DNA of 64,000 nt from Methanococcus voltae PS (GTDB taxonomy: Archaea > AGJL01 > Methanococci > Methanococcales > Methanococcaceae). Location of the stretch: assembly GCF_024807035.1 (NCBI RefSeq), contig NZ_JANUCQ010000003.1:1-64000 (forward strand), read 5' to 3'. Below the pieces are notes generated by a model. It was not told the origin of the DNA and did no database searches. It saw only the letters and a list, made by a program, of their open reading frames with translations. Shown one piece after another: positions 19,319-28,703 of the stretch. Each line of letters begins with the position of its first letter. The stretch's first letter is position 1. The position numbers were made by a program, and so were the translations under genes.

Positions 19319-20818
19319 ATGATTAAGAAAAAAAGTTTTGAAGATAATTTCGATGGAAATATAAATAAGAAAGAAAAAAGGAATTTAAAAAATTGTACAT
19401 ATCATAATAGAGGATTAATCTTTAAAGTAATTATATTGACGGCATTAGTAGCATTTTGTACAGTTTCCTCAGTTGAAGGCCTAAAAATACAAAATTACGA
19501 TGTAAGCTGTAAAATAAATACTAGTAATATAGTCAATGAAACTATCATTTTAAAAATATACAACAATGAAAGCGAAGACATATCGCAAGTGAATTTCGAT
19601 ATTCCACAGATATTCTCAAATCCATCCTTAAAATCGGAGCATGGTGTCAAATCATATGGTTTAAGCACTATGGAGGGAGTAACATCATTGACTATGGATT
19701 TTGAAAAACCATTGAAACCCGGAGCTACCACGACCTTATCCATTGGATTTGTAAGAGATATAGATATTGACTATGAAGGTAAAAAATTTGTAACGGTGAC
19801 CGTACCTGCGTATGATTCCAGATTTACAATGGAAATAGCACTACCCCAAGGTGCAAGTATTGTATCACCAGCAGAAGGTATATTAAGTATCTCTCCACGA
19901 GATTACTCCATAGAAACGGATGGTAAAAGAATATATATAAAATGGTCGAAAGATTTGGATGCCGATGAAAAATTTTTCACGTCTTCAGTTAATTATGCTA
20001 TATTAACACCAGTAAATCCCCCTATAGATACCATACATGATAATACAGACTATTTAAATGTATATACAATATCATTATCTGCAGTTATAGTATTGCTTTT
20101 GATTATCGTATTATATCTGATATATAGGCTTAAAATAATTCTTAAAAAATCGATTGAAGATGAAGAATTAGATGAAGAAAAAAGGGATGAAATTAACGAT
20201 TTAAGGAGAAATTTGGAAATTTCAGAAGTTAATCTAAAAAATTGTAATAAAGAAATTGATAAACTTGAAAAAATCAATTCAAAACAAAATTTAGAGCTTA
20301 AAGAATTACATGACGATTTAGAATTCTACAAAATTAAAAATGTAGAATGCAATAACACAATTACAAATTTAGAAAGCAAATTGAAATTTGAAAAAGAAAT
20401 GAATGAAAAACTTTCTGATGCAATATCTGAGCGAGATAAAGAAATTAAAGAATTAGAAGAATATCAAGAAGCATGCGAAAAACAGAAAAAAACAATTTCT
20501 GAATTAAATAAAGAACTTACGTCCAAAAAAGAACATATTGATACTTTGGAAGTAAAAATAGACAAATATAGCGTTGGAAAAGCTGAAACTTTGTTAAATA
20601 TATTAACGAGTGAAGAAAAAGAGATAATAATTATAATTAAAGAACATGGAACTATATCTCAGAAAGAAATCGTTGATATTACAGGATATACCAAATCAAA
20701 GATTTCAAGAATGATTTCAGACCTTGAACAACGAGGTATTGTTGAAAAAATCAAAGTAGGTAGGTTAAATAAAATTAAACTATCTAAAAATTTTGAAGAT
20801 AAGGGAGATATGTCTTAA
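19319..20818 (+). CDS. membrane-anchored winged-helix protein with extracytoplasmic domain
   Basis: The 499-residue protein has a clear layout: a basic N-terminus, a hydrophobic segment at about 33-52 (signal anchor or signal peptide), an extracytoplasmic beta-rich domain to about 247, a second membrane segment at about 249-273, a long charged coiled coil at about 280-425 and a C-terminal winged helix at about 430-495. The last has the pattern TISQKEIVDITGYTKSKISR followed by LEQRGIVEK. It resembles archaeal surface-sensor plus MarR-like wHTH proteins. Inference: it binds DNA at the membrane in response to an outside signal. The start ATG 19319 follows GGAGATAGT; a TTG 17 codons upstream lacks a site. 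Confidence 0.75.
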   Translation: MIKKKSFEDNFDGNINKKEKRNLKNCTYHNRGLIFKVIILTALVAFCTVSSVEGLKIQNYDVSCKINTSNIVNETIILKIYNNESEDISQVNFDIPQIFSNPSLKSEHGVKSYGLSTMEGVTSLTMDFEKPLKPGATTTLSIGFVRDIDIDYEGKKFVTVTVPAYDSRFTMEIALPQGASIVSPAEGILSISPRDYSIETDGKRIYIKWSKDLDADEKFFTSSVNYAILTPVNPPIDTIHDNTDYLNVYTISLSAVIVLLLIIVLYLIYRLKIILKKSIEDEELDEEKRDEINDLRRNLEISEVNLKNCNKEIDKLEKINSKQNLELKELHDDLEFYKIKNVECNNTITNLESKLKFEKEMNEKLSDAISERDKEIKELEEYQEACEKQKKTISELNKELTSKKEHIDTLEVKIDKYSVGKAETLLNILTSEEKEIIIIIKEHGTISQKEIVDITGYTKSKISRMISDLEQRGIVEKIKVGRLNKIKLSKNFEDKGDMS

Positions 20819-21252
20819 TTCAATTGACCCAATATTTCCAAAATTATCTTTTATTATCATTACTACTATTATTATTATTATTATTATTATTATTGCGCCA
20901 GATTTCAAATTACTAGTTCTATTCTTATTCATTCATATTGTTCATATACATTCTGTTATTTGTTTTCTATTTTTAAACTATATTTATATTCAATTGTGTT
21001 GCTAAGAGTACCATATTATGAATTTATTATGAATTAACAGAAATTTTATATACTTCAAGTAGATATTTATAAGAAAACTAAGAGTATATATAAAAATATG
21101 TAAAATCAATAGATTAGAATAAGTGAATAATTAATATAAGTTAATAAATAATAATTGACTAATTGAAATAAATGTTAAACAAAATTTAAAAAAAACAAAC
21201 ATATTAGAGATTAAACCTAATTTATTTTATAACATATTCCAAGGTGGATATT
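20819..21252. other. intergenic region with ATT repeat and promoter
   Basis: An ATT/ACT microsatellite occupies about 20859-20894. A TATA box TTTTATATAC at 21044-21053 predicts a glycosyltransferase transcript with a leader of about 180 nt. Only a spurious low-complexity frame crosses the region; I see no gene. Confidence 0.5.
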
Positions 21253-22347
21253 ATGAAAGTATTGATATCAGTTTGCGGTGAAGGATTTGGACATACCACT
21301 CGGTGTATTGCCCTTGGAAAAGCACTATCTAGGAAACATGACGTTAAATTTGTGGCATATGGCAAAAGCAAAGATTTTATAGAATTATCAGGCTATAGGG
21401 TCTTAGAAACTTATCCTGAAATAAAATTATCGGGAAAAAACGGTAAATTTGATATTACCAAAAGTATGTTTAATACACAGTACCACCCTGCGAAGGCAGT
21501 TAAGAGAGAATTACAAATAATAAAAGATTACGACCCAGATTTGGTAATTTCAGACTGTAAATATAGTACTATATTAGCATCTAAGATTAGTAAAAAGCCA
21601 TATTATATAATAACAAATCAAAATGCTACAAAAACTCAAAAAAAGGAAAAATACATCGTATACCCAGTTATGAAGGTATTGAATGCAGTGAATAAATCTG
21701 CGGAAAAATTAATAATTCCAGATTTACCCTTACCATATACCATTTGCGAGTACAATTTAAAAATGATTGATAATTTACGATTTAGTGGTCCTTTAATCCG
21801 TTACGATGTTCCCACTGATGAAAGCGAATACGCTGAAGACTACATCTTGAGTGTAATTGGTGGATTCGAGTATAGACTTAGAATACTAGAATTAATAAAT
21901 AAAATATCCAAAAAAACAGGTTTGAAAGTAAAATTAGTCTGTGGTAGTGAAGAAGTAGCCAAAAAACTTGAAAAAGAAAAAGGTGAAAATGTCGAAATAA
22001 TTCCTGTGTCAACTGAAATGGACAAATTAATCAAAAAATGTTCTATGGTAGTTTGCCACGGTGGTCATTCGACACTCATGGAAGCAGTTAGTTTTGGAAA
22101 ACCAATCATAACAATTCCAGATTTGGACCATCCTGAACAGGAAAACAACGCTTTGAAGATTCAAAATCTAAAATGCGGTATAGCACTTAACTATAAAATT
22201 CTCGAAAAAGAATTGGAACCATCAATTATGAAGATTATGAATGATAAAACATATTCTAAAAATGCAAAAAAGCTTAGAAAAATTGCTTTAAACTATGATG
22301 GGAAAGAAAAGCTAATTGAAGAATTTGAAAATTCAATACTCCAATAA
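21253..22347 (+). CDS. MurG/GT28-like glycosyltransferase
   Basis: The 364-residue protein has a two-Rossmann glycosyltransferase plan. The N-terminal nucleotide-sugar glycosyltransferase start is [16 protein letters not shown] at residues 3-18. The C-terminal donor-binding motif is [19 protein letters not shown] near 265-283, typical of the MurG and UDP-glucuronosyltransferase superfamily. The donor and acceptor are unknown. It lies upstream of cofD on the same strand, and I recall the same pairing in M. jannaschii (MJ1255-MJ1256). The start ATG 21253 follows GGTGGAT; a GTG three codons earlier is part of that site. Confidence 0.8.
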   Translation: MKVLISVCGEGFGHTTRCIALGKALSRKHDVKFVAYGKSKDFIELSGYRVLETYPEIKLSGKNGKFDITKSMFNTQYHPAKAVKRELQIIKDYDPDLVISDCKYSTILASKISKKPYYIITNQNATKTQKKEKYIVYPVMKVLNAVNKSAEKLIIPDLPLPYTICEYNLKMIDNLRFSGPLIRYDVPTDESEYAEDYILSVIGGFEYRLRILELINKISKKTGLKVKLVCGSEEVAKKLEKEKGENVEIIPVSTEMDKLIKKCSMVVCHGGHSTLMEAVSFGKPIITIPDLDHPEQENNALKIQNLKCGIALNYKILEKELEPSIMKIMNDKTYSKNAKKLRKIALNYDGKEKLIEEFENSILQ

Positions 22348-22390
22348 ATACTATTTTTTATTTTTATTTTACTTTTAGTTTACGTTTAGA

Positions 22391-22464
22391 TTATTATTCT
22401 TATATTCTTATATTCTTTATTCTTATATTCTTTATTCTTATATTCTTATATTCTTATATTCTTT
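22391..22464. repeat. (TATTCTTA)n / (TTTATTC)n microsatellite
   Basis: About nine interleaved copies of TATTCTTA and shortened variants occupy the spacer after the glycosyltransferase gene. Being T-rich on the plus strand, it may also terminate transcription. Confidence 0.85.
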
Positions 22465-22585
22465 ATTTTATTTTTAGTTTTTACAATTAATTCATAATTT
22501 AATTATATTAGTATGTTAATTATAATTATAACAAGAATTAGAATTATAAATTTAGAGATACACTATTACATTTTAAGGTGAATAA

Positions 22586-23632
22586 ATGACTATTAAAAAT
22601 AGCTTAACAAATCATAGTAATACTTTTAAGGACTTAAAAATAACAATATTGTCTGGAGGAACTGGTACGCCAAAATTAATTCAGGGATTCGACAATATTG
22701 AAGAATTAGATAAAAAAAATATGTCCATTATAGTAAATACGGGCGAAGATAACTGGATTGGAAACATATATTTGTCACCCGATGTAGATACTGTATTATA
22801 TACCCTATCGGGACTTATTAATGAAGAAACCTGGTACGGTGTTAAAAACGATACGTTCGAGTGTCATGAGCAGTTGAAAAAGTATGGATTTGATGAAGTA
22901 TTAAAAATAGGAGACAAAGATAGAGCATTGAAAACACATAAGAGCAACTTAATAAAAAAAGGTGCTAAACTATCAAATATCATCGATGAAGAAAGAAAAG
23001 GACTCGGGATATGTGCTAAAATATATCCAATGAGTAATGACAAAGTTGAAACTAAAATCTTAATCGTTGATGAAGAAAGTGATAATAAATTAATTGATAA
23101 TAAATCAGATGTGGGTGTTAAAAAACAGCATTTATTAATAAAATTCCACGATTTCTGGATAAATAGGCGTGGAAATTCCAAAGTAGTTGACGTATTTTAT
23201 GAAAATTCAAATTATGCGGAAGCTGTTGAAGGTGCTATAGAAGATATTAAAAATAGTGATATTATAATAATTGGACCTTCAAACCCGATAACATCTATAA
23301 ATCCCATATTGAGTATCCCAAAGATTAGAGAATGTCTGAAAAATAAAGTTGTTTATGCCGTATCTCCAATAATAGGTAATAATCCAGTTAGTGGACCCGT
23401 AGGTACCTTAATGCAATCTAAAGGGTACGAAGTTAGCTCAAAAAGCGTTTATGAAATTTATAAAGATATATTGGATGTTTTTATTATAGATACTTCCGAT
23501 TCGAATGATATTATAGATAATATTGGTAATATTGAAATTTTAAAATGTAATACGATTATGAAAAATATTGATGATAAAAAACAACTTGCAAAAGAGATAT
23601 TAAACCACTATGTTAAGAATTTTAAAGAATAA
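22586..23632 (+). CDS. cofD: 2-phospho-L-lactate transferase
   Basis: The 348-residue CofD builds the side chain of F420, joining the phospholactyl (or PEP-derived) group to the deazaflavin Fo. Signatures are TILSGGTGTPKLIQGF near 20-35, NTGEDNWIGNIYLSPD near 51-66 and DTVLYTLSGL near 67-76, followed by IIGPSNPITSI near 231. An N-terminal stretch of about 17 polar residues precedes the first strand and may be an extension. GGTGA precedes the start. It is followed by GTP cyclohydrolase III, which starts the deazaflavin side of the same cofactor. Confidence 0.93.
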   Translation: MTIKNSLTNHSNTFKDLKITILSGGTGTPKLIQGFDNIEELDKKNMSIIVNTGEDNWIGNIYLSPDVDTVLYTLSGLINEETWYGVKNDTFECHEQLKKYGFDEVLKIGDKDRALKTHKSNLIKKGAKLSNIIDEERKGLGICAKIYPMSNDKVETKILIVDEESDNKLIDNKSDVGVKKQHLLIKFHDFWINRRGNSKVVDVFYENSNYAEAVEGAIEDIKNSDIIIIGPSNPITSINPILSIPKIRECLKNKVVYAVSPIIGNNPVSGPVGTLMQSKGYEVSSKSVYEIYKDILDVFIIDTSDSNDIIDNIGNIEILKCNTIMKNIDDKKQLAKEILNHYVKNFKE

Positions 23633-23872
23633 TCAATATATAATATAAGATATTATTAAAAAATGATTTAATAGATTAATTATCAAAGAAGGAATAATTG
23701 AATTATTAAAGGTATTAAAGATAATAGATGTTATTAAAAATAATTAATATGTTATGGTATTAAATAATAGGAAATAAAATATATGAAAGTAACAAAATAA
23801 TATAAAATAATATAAAATTTATAAAATATATGTGGTTTAGCATAAATACATAATCTCAGGAAGGAGATAAAA

Positions 23873-24679
23873 ATGATACAAATAACTGTTATGCAAATTG
23901 ATAATTACGGACCTTGGACAGTAACCCCAAACCCTCGAAGGGAAAGCGATTTACAAGCTCTCCAATCAAGATTATACACTGACTTAAGCTTACAATTCGG
24001 AGCTCATAAAGGACTCGTATTTTATACAAGATTTGACAATTTAATTGCTGTTACAAATGGTATTGACTTAGAAACTCATAAAAGAATTCAAAACAGCGTT
24101 AAAAATAGATATCCTTTTACATTGAGTATGTCGATAGCTTCTGCAGAGACGCCTTATGAAGCTCAGAAAATTGCTACAAAAAGATTACAAGAGTACGGTA
24201 GTGCACAAGACGAAGTTAGAAAAGAAGTATTCGATGTATCAACTGAATTAGTATCAGAAAATGAAGGATACGTACAATTAGCCCATATTGATATTGACGA
24301 TGTTACGGGCACTATGACCGATAAAGATTCGGCATATGACACGTATTTACAAATAAAAGATGCACAAGTAAAATTATTTAAATCTTTAAGAAACTACAAC
24401 GCTCTTGGCTTTTTCATAGGCGGAGATAATTTTATGTGTCCATGTAATGGAATGAATGAAAATGATTTAAGCTGTATGTTTGAAGATATTTTAAAATCCG
24501 ATGGGATTAGTTTAAAAGCAGGCTTAGGCATTGGAAAAACTGCTGAAGATGCTTCAAATCTTGCAGATATTGGTTTAGAAATAATTAGAGATAAAAAGTG
24601 TGAAGGTTCAGTATATACATTAAGACAAAACTCTGAAGAATCACTTAAAGTACCTCATAACTACACATGCTCATTTTAA
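23873..24679 (+). CDS. gch3: GTP cyclohydrolase III
   Basis: The 268-residue archaeal enzyme (ArfA type) turns GTP into 2-amino-5-formylamino-6-ribosylaminopyrimidinone phosphate, the first step to riboflavin and F420 in archaea. The N-terminus [19 protein letters not shown] in two overlapping stretches, and the Asp-rich metal site [13 protein letters not shown] near 138-150, fit the family, as do the length and the C-terminal [11 protein letters not shown] near 221. A strong GGAGAT lies upstream of the ATG. It sits with cofD upstream and a Dus-like TIM-barrel gene downstream. Confidence 0.93.
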   Translation: MIQITVMQIDNYGPWTVTPNPRRESDLQALQSRLYTDLSLQFGAHKGLVFYTRFDNLIAVTNGIDLETHKRIQNSVKNRYPFTLSMSIASAETPYEAQKIATKRLQEYGSAQDEVRKEVFDVSTELVSENEGYVQLAHIDIDDVTGTMTDKDSAYDTYLQIKDAQVKLFKSLRNYNALGFFIGGDNFMCPCNGMNENDLSCMFEDILKSDGISLKAGLGIGKTAEDASNLADIGLEIIRDKKCEGSVYTLRQNSEESLKVPHNYTCSF

Positions 24680-24794
24680 ATAGCTCGTGTATTATCATTA
24701 AATTAAATAAATAATTAAATAAATATACTTATATCCCCTAATATCTATTTTAACATAATTTACGAATTTTATTCTTTTATTGAGATGTTATATT

Positions 24795-25661
24795 ATGAAA
24801 AATTTAAAAAATAAGGATTATTTAATAGATTTAGAATATTTAAAAGATTTAAAAACTTTAAACAATAAAATCGTTCTTGCACCTATGGCGGGCATAACAG
24901 ATGCAGAATTTTGTAAAAAATTTAGTAATTTTGGAATCGTATGTATTGGGGCATACAATCTTGACCCTGAAACTTTAAAAGCAAGTTTTGAGATTGAAAA
25001 AAGAGGTAGAAAAGAATTTAATATCCCTCTAGACAAATTTAGCAACTATATAAAAAATGAAATTAAAGAAATTAAAGAATCTCAAAATAGTAAAAATTCA
25101 TTAGTTTCTACGAATATACGGTTCAAAGACTTAGATTTATATAGTAATCCCCATTTGATAGATAATTTACAATCAGTTATTGGAAATTCGGATATAATAG
25201 AGTTTAATTGTCATTGTAGACAGCCTGAAATTACCAAATTAGGATTGGGTCAAGAGTTGATTACCAAAAAAGAAATAAAAGAATTAATTAAAATTCTTAA
25301 ATTTATACAGGGACTTAATATTAAAAAAATACCTTTATTTATAAAAATAAGAGCAAATTATATTTCTTCAAAAGAGTTAATCGATAATTTTAATGAAAGT
25401 AAAATAATTGATTATATAGACGGTATTCATATTGATTGCTTTAATCCGGGGCATAATTACCCAGATTTAGAATATTTAAAAGAATTAAGGCAAAAATTTC
25501 CTGAACTTATTATTATTGGCAATAATTCCGTTAAATCAGAAAATGATGCAAAAAAAATGTTAGAATATTGTGATTTTGTATCTGTTGCTCGCTGTGTACT
25601 AGCCAATAATATAGAATGGATTGAAAATTTTAATAAAAACAATATTAAGAATAAGAATTAG
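24795..25661 (+). CDS. Dus/NifR3-related TIM-barrel protein (archaeal subfamily)
   Basis: The 288-residue protein starts its barrel with VLAPMAGITDAEFCKKF near 19-35, as in tRNA-dihydrouridine synthases, and ends with the FMN phosphate-binding type IIIGNNSVKS and FVSVARCVL near 240-270. The usual catalytic Cys region reads EFNCHCRQPEITKLGLG near 137-153, unlike the NxGCP of true Dus enzymes. I therefore assign it to the archaeal NifR3-related group of unknown function rather than to Dus itself. The start at ATG 24795 is preferred over the upstream TTG at 24780. It lies next to gch3, a pairing I also recall in M. jannaschii. Confidence 0.7.
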   Translation: MKNLKNKDYLIDLEYLKDLKTLNNKIVLAPMAGITDAEFCKKFSNFGIVCIGAYNLDPETLKASFEIEKRGRKEFNIPLDKFSNYIKNEIKEIKESQNSKNSLVSTNIRFKDLDLYSNPHLIDNLQSVIGNSDIIEFNCHCRQPEITKLGLGQELITKKEIKELIKILKFIQGLNIKKIPLFIKIRANYISSKELIDNFNESKIIDYIDGIHIDCFNPGHNYPDLEYLKELRQKFPELIIIGNNSVKSENDAKKMLEYCDFVSVARCVLANNIEWIENFNKNNIKNKN

Positions 25662-25717
25662 AACTTAAGAATAAAATAATTAAAAAATTTATTAATTAAA
25701 AATATATTACTCATTTA

Positions 25718-26296
25718 TTAATCGTTTTCCCAATATATTGCATCTAATAATATAGCTACTGGATATCTCATAGTCTCTGACATATCCGTTGCATATTTTA
25801 TTATTTTTTCTGCTTCTTCAGGTGTTTTTGGGCAATAATAAGGTATTTCTGCAACTTCTAAGAGTTTTTTAGTCCATTGACCCATTGGGATTTGTGCAGA
25901 TATTTTTTCCTTTAAATCTCCCCGATGGCTAATTATCATTACGAGCGGTATTTTATAAACTTTTAAAAGGGAACCTATAGCATTTATAGAATTGCCCAAC
26001 CCGGAATTTTGCATTAAAAGAGCTGTTTTACGACCTGCCAAATGAGCTCCTGCGCAAATTCCTAGGCCTTCTTCTTCCCTAGTTACTGGTATATGTATCA
26101 ATTTGTTTTTTTGGGCTTCAAAATCTATATCAGGACTGTTTTGATTTAAATTATTCTCAATTTCATTTTCTATGAGGATAATTAAATTTTTTAAATTTGC
26201 ACAAGGCACACTTACTATAAAATCCACGTCTGAAGATTTTAGCGCATTAAAAACTGTATTACTTGCTTTTAAATTATTTTTATCATTTTGGTTCAT
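25718..26296 (-). CDS. comD: sulfopyruvate decarboxylase alpha subunit
   Basis: The 192-residue ComD is the N-terminal (pyrimidine-side) half of the thiamine-diphosphate enzyme that converts sulfopyruvate to sulfoacetaldehyde in coenzyme M synthesis. The catalytic Glu is in PVTREEEGLGICAGAHLAG near 75-93, followed by LLMQNSGLGNSINA near 98-111. The length is right for a separate alpha chain. The beta subunit (ComE) is not encoded nearby, so the partner must lie outside the window. The start follows CGTGATATT. Confidence 0.92.
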   Translation of the reverse strand: MNQNDKNNLKASNTVFNALKSSDVDFIVSVPCANLKNLIILIENEIENNLNQNSPDIDFEAQKNKLIHIPVTREEEGLGICAGAHLAGRKTALLMQNSGLGNSINAIGSLLKVYKIPLVMIISHRGDLKEKISAQIPMGQWTKKLLEVAEIPYYCPKTPEEAEKIIKYATDMSETMRYPVAILLDAIYWEND

Positions 26297-26533
26297 AATA
26301 TCACGAATATAATTATAACTTAATAAGGTATCTTTAAATTTAGATAATTTATTATCTTTTTAGGTTATATTTCTAAATTATATTTTTATAAGAATTTACA
26401 ATATCACGTATAAGTTATATAATATAAGATAGTATCTACTATGTAATAACTGATATATAATAATAGATTTAAATATTATAGAATTATTGTATTTCTACGT
26501 AAAGTTAATATTTTGATGAAAAACGGTGCTAAT

Positions 26534-27988
26534 ATGGAATTAAATAAGGAAATTAATAAAGAAAATAATAAAGAAAATAATTATAGTAATAACAAAATTA
26601 ATGAAAAATTATTTAATAACTTAAATGTACATCTAGAAGGATATGGTTGTACATTAAACACATCGGATACGGAAATAATAAAAAATTCAATGATTGAACA
26701 GGGTTTTAATGTATATACGGGAGATTTTAAAATTTCTGATAGTGAAAATATAAACTTGGTTGTTATAAATACCTGTATTGTTAGACAGGAAACCGAACAT
26801 AAAATGATTTCGAAAATCAAAAAATACAAAGAATCAGGCAAAAAAGTAGTTGTAGCCGGTTGTTTGGCAAAAGCACTATCTAAAAAAATAGAAGGATTAT
26901 ACGATGCTTTAATAATGCCTAGAGAAGCTCATTTGTCCGGTGAAATTGTAAAAGCTGTTTTTGAAGGTAAAAACTATCAAGAAGTTGTAAAAACAAGTGT
27001 AAGTTCTATAGACAACAAATTGAACTATTTGGCTAAAGATAATACCGATAATACCCATAACAAAGTTAATAGTAGCAATAATTTAATAATGGCATTACCA
27101 ATATGCGAAGGTTGTCTTGGAAATTGTACTTACTGTATTGTAAAAGTGGCTAGAGGTAATTTAATATCTTACGAGCCAAAAAACATTGTAAAAAAGTCTG
27201 AAGAGTTACTAAAGTCAGGTACTAAATGTTTATTAGTAACTGCTCAAGATACGGCTTGTTACGGTTTTGATAGAGACGATAATTATAGATTACCAAATTT
27301 AATAAATGATATTGTAAATAATAAAAATTTAATAGATAATACGGACGAAAATAAAACATACAACTTTGGAGTTAGAATTGGAATGATGCATGCAAATTAT
27401 GCAAATTCATTTATTGATGATTTAATCGAGACATATTCCAACGAAAAAGTTACAAAATTCTTACACTTGCCTATCCAAAGTGGTGACAATGAAGTACTAA
27501 AAGATATGAATCGAGGCTATACAGTTGACGAATTTATATCGGTTCTTGACGAATTTAAGCATAAAGTAAAAGATTTAAATTTCACTACGGACATTATTGT
27601 TGGATTCCCTACCGAAAGTGAGGAAGCCTTTGAAAATACATTAGAGGTTTTAAAACAGATAAAACCAGATTTCACACATGGAGCTAAGTATTCACAAAGG
27701 AAATATACTGTAGCAGGACGTATGAAACAAATAGATACCAAAATAAGAAAAGAACGCTCTGAAATACTTAATAAACTTCGAAGAGAAATAAGCTTTGAAA
27801 ATAATAAAAAGCATATCGGTCAAACTTTTGAATGCTTAATTGTCAAAGAAGGAGAAGCGATAACCAATAACTGTAAAAAAGTATTATTTGATTCACCAGA
27901 TGATGCAGAAATCTCCATTGGAGAATTTAAAACAGTTAAAGTTACCGGTGCAGGCACTTTTGGTTTACAAGGTAAACTATTAAATTAA
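26534..27988 (+). CDS. tRNA threonylcarbamoyladenosine methylthiotransferase (archaeal MtaB/CDKAL1 type)
   Basis: The 484-residue radical SAM enzyme adds a methylthio group to t6A37 in tRNA, giving ms2t6A. The N-terminal MTTase domain has its three cluster cysteines in YGCTLN, NTCIVR and AGCLAK. The radical SAM motif CLGNCTYC is at about 195-202. A C-terminal TRAM domain ends the protein. ATG 26534 is preceded by GGTG; an ATG seven residues upstream is less likely. About 20 Asn/Lys/Glu-rich residues form the N-terminus and are probably disordered. It acts after Kae1-Bud32, also in this window. Confidence 0.9.
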   Translation: MELNKEINKENNKENNYSNNKINEKLFNNLNVHLEGYGCTLNTSDTEIIKNSMIEQGFNVYTGDFKISDSENINLVVINTCIVRQETEHKMISKIKKYKESGKKVVVAGCLAKALSKKIEGLYDALIMPREAHLSGEIVKAVFEGKNYQEVVKTSVSSIDNKLNYLAKDNTDNTHNKVNSSNNLIMALPICEGCLGNCTYCIVKVARGNLISYEPKNIVKKSEELLKSGTKCLLVTAQDTACYGFDRDDNYRLPNLINDIVNNKNLIDNTDENKTYNFGVRIGMMHANYANSFIDDLIETYSNEKVTKFLHLPIQSGDNEVLKDMNRGYTVDEFISVLDEFKHKVKDLNFTTDIIVGFPTESEEAFENTLEVLKQIKPDFTHGAKYSQRKYTVAGRMKQIDTKIRKERSEILNKLRREISFENNKKHIGQTFECLIVKEGEAITNNCKKVLFDSPDDAEISIGEFKTVKVTGAGTFGLQGKLLN

Positions 27989-28063
27989 AAATGTTTAAAA
28001 TAATAAATTTATTTTAAATATGTAATTTATTTTAATTAATATTTAAGTATTCTAACATCTAAT

Positions 28064-28459
28064 CTAATTTTTAGTTAACAATTCATGTATTTCATCTAAA
28101 TCCATTTCTATTGGTTCGGATATTGATATAACAGGTTTCTTTTCATCATTATATCTTGGAACGATATGAAAGTGAACGTGTGGAACTTCCTGACCTGAAA
28201 TAGGCTGATTATTGTTTATTATATTGTATCCATCCATACCTAAGACTTTAAGCTTTTTAACCATTTTATGAACTAAAACTATTAATTTTGAAGCTAATTC
28301 TTCGGACATGTCATCAAAATCTACGTAATGTTCTTTTGTAAGGATTAAGGTGTGACCTCTTGATTTTGGGAAAGCATCCATAATTACTAAAAAATCATCA
28401 TCTTCATATAATTTTCTTGAAGGTATTTTGTTGTTTACAATATCACAAAATATACACAT
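28064..28459 (-). CDS. HIT family nucleotide hydrolase
   Basis: The 131-residue protein carries the histidine triad PHVHFHIVPRY with His94, His96 and His98, the middle of which forms the covalent nucleotidyl intermediate. An N-terminal CIFCDI gives two of the usual zinc ligands. Such proteins hydrolyse AMP-linked substrates, for example phosphoramidates. The start ATG 28459 has GGGTGAAATT directly upstream; a TTG four codons earlier is part of that site. The length is standard. Confidence 0.93.
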   Translation of the reverse strand: MCIFCDIVNNKIPSRKLYEDDDFLVIMDAFPKSRGHTLILTKEHYVDFDDMSEELASKLIVLVHKMVKKLKVLGMDGYNIINNNQPISGQEVPHVHFHIVPRYNDEKKPVISISEPIEMDLDEIHELLTKN

Positions 28460-28656
28460 AATTTCACCCAATTAAATTCCCATATGATACTTTTAAAATA
28501 TTCTTAGTACCTTATTATCTTAATATTTTAGTATTTTAGTATTTTTCTAGCATTTTCTTTTGTTATTCATTCCTTATTATTATTAAATTTACTATTTTAT
28601 ATAATTTTATATATAATTTTAAAACATTAAGTAATACACAAAACGACTAAATATAC

Positions 28657-28674
28657 TTTTATATACTAGTATAT
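28657..28674. promoter_or_regulatory. TATA box with 14-bp palindrome upstream of DUF92 gene
   Basis: TTTTATATAC is a good TATA box, and ATATACTAGTATAT at 28661-28674 is a perfect palindrome overlapping it. The predicted start is close to the ATG at 28704, so any protein bound here would block TBP. The sequence TTTATATACTAGTA recurs at 56958-56971 before cbiM. Confidence 0.5.
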
Positions 28675-28703
28675 CTAATTTATATTAATCAATCGGTGTA
28701 AAA

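Noticed and set aside
20793-21005. 70-residue plus-strand frame after the winged-helix gene
   Set aside because: It overlaps the end of that gene, is built from an ATT microsatellite giving Ile runs, and has no ribosome-binding site.
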